NCBI GenBank assembly: GCA_026005095.1
Contig: BPKK01000003.1
Coordinates: 62,001-126,000 of the forward strand
Direction: 5' to 3'
Length of the DNA: 64,000 nt
DNA from: Silanimonas sp.
GTDB taxonomy: Bacteria; Pseudomonadota; Gammaproteobacteria; Xanthomonadales; Xanthomonadaceae
Shown piece after piece: positions 58,619-64,000 of the stretch. The notes beneath the pieces were generated by a model. That model saw nothing but the letters and a program-made list of their open reading frames with translations. It had not been told where the DNA came from and did no database searches. The position numbers and the translations under genes are program-made. The first letter of the stretch is position 1; each line of letters opens with the position of its first letter.

Positions 58619-59806
58619 ATGCCGTCCTTCCGCCCCCCGCTCCGCCCCCTGCTCCTCGCCTTCCTGGCAAGCCTCGCCGCCTCCGGCGTGGCCGCCGAAC
58701 CGCTCGCCTACTCCACGGTGGGCGGCCGGGAGATCGCCCTGCCCCGCGACCTCGGCCCGGTGAACACCCTGCGCCTCGTGCAGCTGCGCTGGTCGCCCTA
58801 TGCCGGGCGCAAGGCCCGCGTGGCGGTCAGCAAGATCGACAACACCTCGACCGTGGCGAGCTACACCGCCATGGACCAGTACGGCTCGAGCAACATCGAA
58901 TGGGCCTACCGCACGGTGCCGGTGAACGGTATCGAGGCCATGATCACCGATGCCCTCAACCAGAGTGGTCGCTTCCGCCTCGTCGAGCGCCAGGCCATCG
59001 GCAATGTGCTGCAGGAGCAGGACTTCGGCGCCAGCGGCCGGGTGGCCACGCCTTCGGCGGCCGGCATGGGCCAGATCCTCGGCGCTGAGTACCTCGTGGA
59101 GGCGGTGATCACCGCCTACGACCCGGGCACCAATACCCAGACCACCAATCTGGGCGGATTGGCGAATGCATTGGGCGGCAGCCGCTTGGGTGGGCTCGGG
59201 GCGCTCGCCAGCGGCGTCAACGTGAAATCCGGCTCGGCCTCGCTCGGCATGAACATCCGCCTGATCGACGCCACCACCAGCGAGGTGGTATTCACCAAAC
59301 AGATCGAGCGCACGGTGACGGAATCGGGAATCGCCTTCGGCGGCCTTGCCCTCGGCGGCGGTGGCGCCCTGGGGGGCTTCGTCGGCGCCTACTCGCGCAC
59401 CCCGATCGGCCAGGCGGTGATGGCCTCGATCAACGAGGCGGTGTTCGAGCTGGCCAAGCAGATCGGCGCCAAGCCGGCCACCGGCAGCATCATCAAGGTC
59501 GAGGGCAAGCAGGCCTACCTCAACCTCGGCACCGGCGCCGTGGAGGTGGGTGACCGCCTCGCCGTGGTTCGCCCCGGCGAGGCCCTGATCGACCCCGAGA
59601 CCGGGATTTCGCTCGGCTCGACCGAGACCCCGGTGGGCGAGGTGCAGGTGGTCTCGGTGCAGGAGCGCTTCAGCATCGCCTCGGTGAGCGGTGGGGGCCG
59701 TCCGCAGGCCCGCGACCGGGTGCGCTCGCTCGCGCCGCCCGAGCCGATCGAGTTCGGCCCGATGGTGGACGAACTGGCCAAGAAGCCGGCCACGGCCCGC
59801 CGTTGA
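58619..59806 (+). CDS. CsgG/HfaB family secretion-related protein
   Basis: 395 residues with a signal peptide (PLLLAFLASLAASGVAA) but no Cys near its end, so it is not a lipoprotein like E. coli CsgG. The domain has VAVSKIDNTSTVASY, IEAMITDALNQSGRFRLVER, LGAEYLVEAVITAYDPG, and SASLGMNIRLIDATTSEVVF. A C-terminal part after residue ~285 (GSIIKVEGKQAYLNLGTGAV) resembles the beta-barrel end of FlgT-like proteins. No curli subunits are nearby, so the cargo is unknown. It could be an envelope scaffold. Confidence 0.85.
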   Translation: MPSFRPPLRPLLLAFLASLAASGVAAEPLAYSTVGGREIALPRDLGPVNTLRLVQLRWSPYAGRKARVAVSKIDNTSTVASYTAMDQYGSSNIEWAYRTVPVNGIEAMITDALNQSGRFRLVERQAIGNVLQEQDFGASGRVATPSAAGMGQILGAEYLVEAVITAYDPGTNTQTTNLGGLANALGGSRLGGLGALASGVNVKSGSASLGMNIRLIDATTSEVVFTKQIERTVTESGIAFGGLALGGGGALGGFVGAYSRTPIGQAVMASINEAVFELAKQIGAKPATGSIIKVEGKQAYLNLGTGAVEVGDRLAVVRPGEALIDPETGISLGSTETPVGEVQVVSVQERFSIASVSGGGRPQARDRVRSLAPPEPIEFGPMVDELAKKPATARR

Positions 59807-59847
59807 GCGGCATGCAGGCACTGATGATGCCCGGGACGCGGTTCTAG

Positions 59848-60501
59848 GTGGTCCGCGGCGATGCCCAGCGGCTGGAGGTCCACCCTGCCACGCCGCATGC
59901 CCGCCACATCGACCGCGCCGCCCGCGTGCTGGAGGGCGGCGGCCTGGTGCTCTGCCCCACCGATGCCGGCTATGCCCTGGTCTGGGCCCTGGACGGCCTT
60001 GCGGCGGAGGAACGGGTGCGCCGCCTGCGGCAACTGGACAAACACCATCCCTTCACCCTATGCTGCCGGTCCATTAGCGACGCCAGCCGGTTTGCAAGGC
60101 TCGATGATCCGGCCTTCCGCCTGCTGCGCCGCCTGAGCCCCGGGCCGGTCACTTTCGTCCTGCCGGCTTCCGGCCAGCTTCCGAACCGCTTGAAGCAGGG
60201 CAGCCGAAGCAAGCGGCGCGACATCGGTATTCGCATCCCCGGCCATCCCGTCGCGCAGGCGCTACTGGAGGCCTCGGGCGGCGTGCTGCTGTCCGCCACG
60301 CCAAGGCCGCCCGGGATGGACGCCGACGAGGCCGCCTTCCTCGGACATGAGGCAGAGGAAGTCGCCGGGCACTGGCTGCAGGCGGTGGACGTGATGCTGG
60401 ATGCCGGCCACTGCGAGCCCGGCCCGACCAGCATCATCGACTGCACCGGCCCCACCCCCGAGGTGGTCCGCCAAGGATTCCAAGCCGTGGACGCCGGCTG
60501 A
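59848..60501 (+). CDS. yciO: YciO/YrdC/Sua5 family protein
   Basis: 217 residues of the YrdC fold. LCPTDAGYALVWAL, LDKHHPFTLCCRSISDAS and PGPVTFVLPAS fit YciO rather than the essential TsaC, and KRRDIGIRIPGHPVAQALLE is the second strand set. YciO is related to threonylcarbamoyl-AMP synthases, but its own activity is weak or unclear. GTG start directly after a TAG; the ribosome-binding site is poor. First gene of the yciO-scpA-scpB-rluB run. Confidence 0.9.
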   Translation: MVRGDAQRLEVHPATPHARHIDRAARVLEGGGLVLCPTDAGYALVWALDGLAAEERVRRLRQLDKHHPFTLCCRSISDASRFARLDDPAFRLLRRLSPGPVTFVLPASGQLPNRLKQGSRSKRRDIGIRIPGHPVAQALLEASGGVLLSATPRPPGMDADEAAFLGHEAEEVAGHWLQAVDVMLDAGHCEPGPTSIIDCTGPTPEVVRQGFQAVDAG

Positions 60502-60541
60502 CCCCGGCCCCACTCCCGCCACCCAGTGCCCCGGAGGGCCC

Positions 60542-61480
60542 GTGGTCCCCAGCGACAGCGTGCCGAGCACCGCCGACGTCTTCCCGACGCCGCCGCAGCA
60601 GCAGGAAATGCCGCTGGCCATCGTCCATGGCCAGCCGATCCTGCAGATGCCGCAGGACCTCTACATCCCGCCGGACGCACTCGAGGTGATTCTCGAGGCC
60701 TTCGAGGGCCCGCTCGACCTGCTGCTCTACCTGATCCGCCGGCAGAACCTCGACATCCTCGACATCCCCGTGGCCGAGATTACCCGCCAGTACATCGGCT
60801 ACATCGAGGTGATGCGGGAACTGCGCTTCGAACTCGCCGCCGAGTACCTGGTGATGGCCGCCATCCTCGCCGAGATCAAGTCGCGGATGCTGCTGCCGCG
60901 GCCACCGGCGGAAGAAGGTGTGGAAGCCGATCCGCGCGCCGAGCTGGTGCGCCGGCTGCAGGAATACGAGCGTTTCAAGAAGGCGGCCGAGGATCTCGAC
61001 ACCCTGCCCCGGCTGGAGCGCGACACCGTGGTGGCGCATGCCGATCCGGGCGAGCGCGCGCTGCGCAGCGAACCGCCCCGGGTGGAACTTCGCGAGATGC
61101 TGCTGGCCCTGCGCGACGTTCTGAAGCGCGCCGAGTTGTTCAGCCGCCACGCCATCAAGCGCGAAGCCCTGAGCGTGCGCCAGCGCATGGGCGAGGTGCT
61201 GGGGCGGCTCTCGGCGGATGCCTTCACCGGTTTCACCGCCCTGTTCGAACCGGCGGAAGGACGACTGGGCGTGGTGGTGACCTTCCTCGCGATCCTCGAA
61301 CTGGCCAAGGAGCGTCTGATCGAGATCGTGCAGGAAGCGCCGCTCTCGCCGATCTATGTGCGGGCGCTTTCCGAGCGCCTGGACAAGGACGGCGGCTCGG
61401 CCGCCGGCATGGAAACCGGCGATGGGGATGCCGAGCCCGCCCTCCCCGCCGATGGTGACGATGGCCTCTCTCCGGCCTGA
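60542..61480 (+). CDS. scpA: segregation and condensation protein A
   Basis: Kleisin that bridges the SMC heads. 312 residues from the GTG with GGAGG four bases upstream. EMPLAIVHGQPILQMPQDLY, FEGPLDLLLYLIRRQNLDIL and AAEYLVMAAILAEIKSRMLL are typical. The C-terminal winged helix (VVTFLAILELAKERLIEIVQ) binds SMC. An ATG at 60607 would give a shorter form; the strong site makes the GTG likelier. scpB follows after 19 bases. Confidence 0.95.
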   Translation: MVPSDSVPSTADVFPTPPQQQEMPLAIVHGQPILQMPQDLYIPPDALEVILEAFEGPLDLLLYLIRRQNLDILDIPVAEITRQYIGYIEVMRELRFELAAEYLVMAAILAEIKSRMLLPRPPAEEGVEADPRAELVRRLQEYERFKKAAEDLDTLPRLERDTVVAHADPGERALRSEPPRVELREMLLALRDVLKRAELFSRHAIKREALSVRQRMGEVLGRLSADAFTGFTALFEPAEGRLGVVVTFLAILELAKERLIEIVQEAPLSPIYVRALSERLDKDGGSAAGMETGDGDAEPALPADGDDGLSPA

Positions 61481-61499
61481 TCCTCTTTCCTGCGTGACG

Positions 61500-62315
61500 A
61501 TGAGCACCGAAGACCTCCCTGCCGATTTCGCCCTCGAGCCCCCGCCGAAGGAAATACCGCTCGCCGACGGGCGCCTGGTGGAGCGCATCGTCGAGGCTGC
61601 TCTGCTGGCCTCGCCGCAGCCGCTCACGCTGGCCCAGCTCTACGCCCTGTTCCCGGAGGACGAGCCGGCGCCACGCGGCAGCATCGAACAGGCCATCGCC
61701 GCTCTGCAGGAGGCCTGCGCCCAGCGCGGCGTGGCCCTGGTCGAGGTGGCCTCCGGCTTCCGCTTCCAGGTGCAGCGCGAGCTGCAGCCCTGGGTCTCGC
61801 GGCTGTTCGCCGAGCGGCCGCAGCGCTACACCCGTGCCACCCTCGAGACGCTCGCCCTGATCGCCTACCGCCAGCCGATCACCCGCGGCGAGATCGAGCA
61901 GATCCGCGGCGTGGCGGTGAATGCCAACATCATCAAGATGCTCGAGGAACGCGAGTGGATCCGGGTGGTCGGCCACCGCGACGTGCCGGGCCGGCCGGCC
62001 CTGTTCGGTACCACCCGCGCCTTCCTCGACTACTTCAACCTGAAGTCTTTGGACGAACTGCCGCCGCTGTCGGAGATCCGCGACATCGGCGAACTGGAAC
62101 CGCAGCTGCCGCTCGAGGCGCCCCTGCCGGTGCAGGTCCTCGCCGCGGCGATGCCGGCGGACGGCGTTGCCGCGCCCGCCCCTTCCGCCCCCGGCTCCCC
62201 GGCCGGGGAACCCGCCCCCGTCGCCGATGACGCAGGCGATCCCACCGACGTCGCAGCGACGTCCGAGCCCCAACCCGAAGAACGCGCGCCCGCCGCTGGC
62301 GATGACGCGCCCTGA
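61500..62315 (+). CDS. scpB: segregation and condensation protein B
   Basis: 271 residues: two winged-helix domains (VERIVEAALLASPQPLTLAQ; ATLETLALIAYRQPITRGEI, EQIRGVAVNANIIKMLEERE) that dimerise and bind ScpA. The last ~70 residues are an Ala/Pro/Glu-rich tail (GSPAGEPAPVADDAGD) not needed for the fold. The ribosome-binding site is weak; translation probably depends on scpA. rluB starts five bases on. Confidence 0.94.
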   Translation: MSTEDLPADFALEPPPKEIPLADGRLVERIVEAALLASPQPLTLAQLYALFPEDEPAPRGSIEQAIAALQEACAQRGVALVEVASGFRFQVQRELQPWVSRLFAERPQRYTRATLETLALIAYRQPITRGEIEQIRGVAVNANIIKMLEEREWIRVVGHRDVPGRPALFGTTRAFLDYFNLKSLDELPPLSEIRDIGELEPQLPLEAPLPVQVLAAAMPADGVAAPAPSAPGSPAGEPAPVADDAGDPTDVAATSEPQPEERAPAAGDDAP

Positions 62316-62320
62316 TCCCG

Positions 62321-63733
62321 ATGAACGACCAAATCCAACGCAAGACCCTCTCGCTGAAGCGCGGGACCCCGCCGGCCACGCCGGCCATCGAAGAACGCCT
62401 GCACAAAGTGCTGGCCCAGGCCGGCCTCGGCTCGCGCCGCTCACTCGAGGAACGCATCGCCCGCGGCGACGTGCGGGTGAATGGCGAAGTGGCTGAGCTG
62501 GGCCGTACCGTGCGCGGCGGCGACCGCATCGAGCTCGACGGCAAGGCCTTCGTGGCCACCGCCCTCACCGAACCGCCGGCGGTACTGCTCTACAACAAGC
62601 CGGAAGGCCAGGTGACCACCCGCGAGGACCCCGAGGGCCGGCCGACCATCTTCGAATCGCTGCCGCGTCTGAAGGGCGCGCGCTGGATCGCCGTGGGGCG
62701 GCTCGACATCAACACCACCGGCCTGTTGCTGCTGACCACCGACGGGGAGCTGGCCAATGCCCTGATGCACCCCTCGAACGGCGTCGAGCGTGAGTACGTC
62801 TGCCGCATCCACGGCGAAGTACCGGAAGCGGTGATCGAGCGCCTGAAGCGCGGCGTGCAGCTCGATGACGGCCCGGCGAAGTTCGACGAGATCGAGGCCA
62901 TCGGCGCCAGCGAATCACACGCCTGGTTCCGCGTGGTCATCAAGGAGGGCCGCAACCGCGAGGTGCGCCGTCTCTGGGACAGCCAGGGCTTCACCGTGAG
63001 CCGCCTCAAGCGGGTGCGCTATGGCAGCGTGGTGCTGCCGCGCGAACTGCTGCGCGGCCAGAGCATGGAGATGCCGGCCGGACAGGTGGAGACCCTGCGC
63101 CGCCAATTCGGGCTGACGGACCAGGCCCCGGTGCTCACCCTGCAGCCGGTGATCGGCCAGCGCCGCGCCGCGAAACAAGCGATCGAGGTGCGTCGCGAGC
63201 AGCGCGGCCCGGCCTACGTGAATGGCAGCCTCGACCAAGAAGAGCGCGAACTGCGCCGCTTCGACCACCTCCACGAGGAGCGCCCGTCCCGAGGGCGCGG
63301 GCGTCCCGGCGGCAAGGTCTACGGCAAGAAGGGAGCCAAGGCCTTCGTCGGCCCGATGGGCGCCGACCTGCCGGTGGATGGGCGCGTTCCCCGGAACACC
63401 GGGAAGGCGGCAGGCAAGAAGGCCTTTGGCAAGAAGGCCGCCGCAGGCAAACCCGCGGCCGGCAAGGCTGGGCCCGGCGCCAAACCCTTCGGCGGCAAGG
63501 GCCGCGGACCGAAGGCCGTGGCCGGCGGCGTCGACAGCGCCTCGGGGGCCTTCCGCAGCTGGTATGTGCCGGAAGGCGTGGACACCGTCTCCCGGGTGGC
63601 GCCGCCGCGCAAGCCGCGCGGCGAACGCCCCTTCGGCAAGGCCGGACAGGAAGGGCCGCGCGGCGGCCAGCGCCGTCCGGGCCGGGGCGGACGTGGGCCG
63701 CGCCTGCCCGAAGGCGCTCCGGACGTCGACTGA
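62321..63733 (+). CDS. rluB: 23S rRNA pseudouridine synthase RluB with a basic tail
   Basis: Makes pseudouridine 2605 in 23S rRNA. 470 residues. The S4 domain (LHKVLAQAGLGSRRSLEERI) is followed by the synthase domain with the catalytic Asp in GRLDINTTGLLLLTTDGEL and the RluB/E/F blocks KEGRNREVRRLWDSQG. The last ~170 residues are Lys/Gly/Ala/Arg-rich (KKAFGKKAAAGKPAAGKAG), probably an RNA-binding disordered tail, longer than in E. coli (291 residues). It ends the yciO-scp operon, convergent with the next gene. Confidence 0.95.
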   Translation: MNDQIQRKTLSLKRGTPPATPAIEERLHKVLAQAGLGSRRSLEERIARGDVRVNGEVAELGRTVRGGDRIELDGKAFVATALTEPPAVLLYNKPEGQVTTREDPEGRPTIFESLPRLKGARWIAVGRLDINTTGLLLLTTDGELANALMHPSNGVEREYVCRIHGEVPEAVIERLKRGVQLDDGPAKFDEIEAIGASESHAWFRVVIKEGRNREVRRLWDSQGFTVSRLKRVRYGSVVLPRELLRGQSMEMPAGQVETLRRQFGLTDQAPVLTLQPVIGQRRAAKQAIEVRREQRGPAYVNGSLDQEERELRRFDHLHEERPSRGRGRPGGKVYGKKGAKAFVGPMGADLPVDGRVPRNTGKAAGKKAFGKKAAAGKPAAGKAGPGAKPFGGKGRGPKAVAGGVDSASGAFRSWYVPEGVDTVSRVAPPRKPRGERPFGKAGQEGPRGGQRRPGRGGRGPRLPEGAPDVD

Positions 63734-63738
63734 GGCCT

Positions 63739-64000
63739 TTAGTCGGCCAGCAGGGCGTACTCACCCTTCAGCGCCACGCCGGCCATGATCGCGCCGGCAC
63801 GGCACTCGTAAGTGCCCTCGCCACGGAACTCGACGCGGTCGTAGTTGCTCACGAGATTGACCACCGCGTTCGCCCCCCGAGCCTTGGCCTGCTGCTGGAA
63901 GGCCTTGAGCACGGTGAGTGCGGCCCACTGGCAGGCCTCCTCGTCGCTCTTGTTGGCGGCATTGGTCTTGCGGCTGCTGGTGCCATTGCCGAGAGCCTGG
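63739..64000 (-). CDS. small secreted protein of the family misnamed 'excinuclease ATPase subunit', C-terminal part
   Basis: 86 residues to a TAA stop, cut by the window edge. TNAANKSDEEACQWAALTVL, ANAVVNLVSNYDRVEF, YECRAGAIMAGVALKGEYAL match short exported proteins of Xanthomonads and relatives often labelled excinuclease. Nothing in it is an ATPase or DNA-repair domain. Two Cys may pair. The signal peptide would lie outside the window. Confidence 0.7.
   Translation of the reverse strand, partial: QALGNGTSSRKTNAANKSDEEACQWAALTVLKAFQQQAKARGANAVVNLVSNYDRVEFRGEGTYECRAGAIMAGVALKGEYALLAD

Noticed and set aside
59812-59847. Eleven-codon frame (MQALMMPGTRF) before yciO
   Set aside because: Too short, no ribosome-binding site, and no peptide feature; probably chance.
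63739-64000. Excinuclease subunit
   Set aside because: The family label is a known misannotation; no ATPase or zinc-finger motif is visible.

Overview
The window is about 64 kb of very GC-rich, densely packed bacterial chromosome with no rRNA, tRNA, CRISPR array, insertion sequence or prophage that I could recognise. Nearly every gene is a housekeeping or regulatory gene of a gammaproteobacterium. Several traits point to the family Lysobacteraceae (Xanthomonadaceae): a DksA with a long Lys/Ala-rich N-terminal tail and a depleted zinc finger, a FimX of the REC-PAS-GGDEF-EAL type, the order smc-zipA-ligA, the order yciO-scpA-scpB-rluB, and a full EF-P beta-lysylation set. The family assignment is inference from protein resemblance remembered, not searched.

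Layout. 0-6 kb: end of a DUF885 gene, dksA, yidD, then a tightly overlapped minus-strand operon (MTA/SAH deaminase, ubiG, a HAD phosphatase that may be gph or mupP, a degenerate squalene-synthase-fold protein, folE2). 6-16 kb: efp and epmB divergent, fimX, an acyl-CoA dehydrogenase, and a SahR-like ArsR-methyltransferase regulator coupled to metH. 16-23 kb: an Aer-like chemoreceptor, DUF2058, slyX, UDP-glucose dehydrogenase, FKBP, DUF3429 and glutathione peroxidase. 23-26 kb: a GntR/YtrA-type ABC transporter operon with a clear promoter and operator. 26-32 kb: a cysteine-synthase-like enzyme, fumC and purB divergent, the JmjC hydroxylase roxA, a GNAT fusion. 32-38.5 kb: a second YtrA-type regulator divergent from sucA-sucB-lpd. 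38.5-45 kb: an AcuI/YhdH oxidoreductase, a PilH-like receiver, cbpA, a peroxiredoxin, a GT2 glycosyltransferase and a protease/pseudoprotease pair. 45-50 kb: gyrA, mtnA, an unknown gene, a DUF3011 protein. 50-64 kb: yciI-bolA-smc-zipA-ligA-epmA on the minus strand, a CsgG-family gene, yciO-scpA-scpB-rluB on the plus strand, and the end of a small secreted protein.

Functional links. EF-P, EpmA and EpmB give the beta-lysylation pathway that relieves polyproline stalling. SMC, ScpA and ScpB give a complete condensin. The MTA deaminase and MtnA belong to one methylthioadenosine salvage route, and SahR and MetH to the methionine cycle. FimX and the PilH-like receiver both point to type IV pilus control.

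Quality warning. dksA, fimX and metH are interrupted by about eight single-base frame breaks, all within the first 15 kb; I saw none in the remaining 49 kb. They look more like sequence errors than decay, but five of the eight lie in metH, which deserves a check. The most unusual biology I see is a gyrA-coupled four-PDZ HtrA protease with a catalytically dead partner, and two YtrA-type regulators, one of which faces the sucA promoter.
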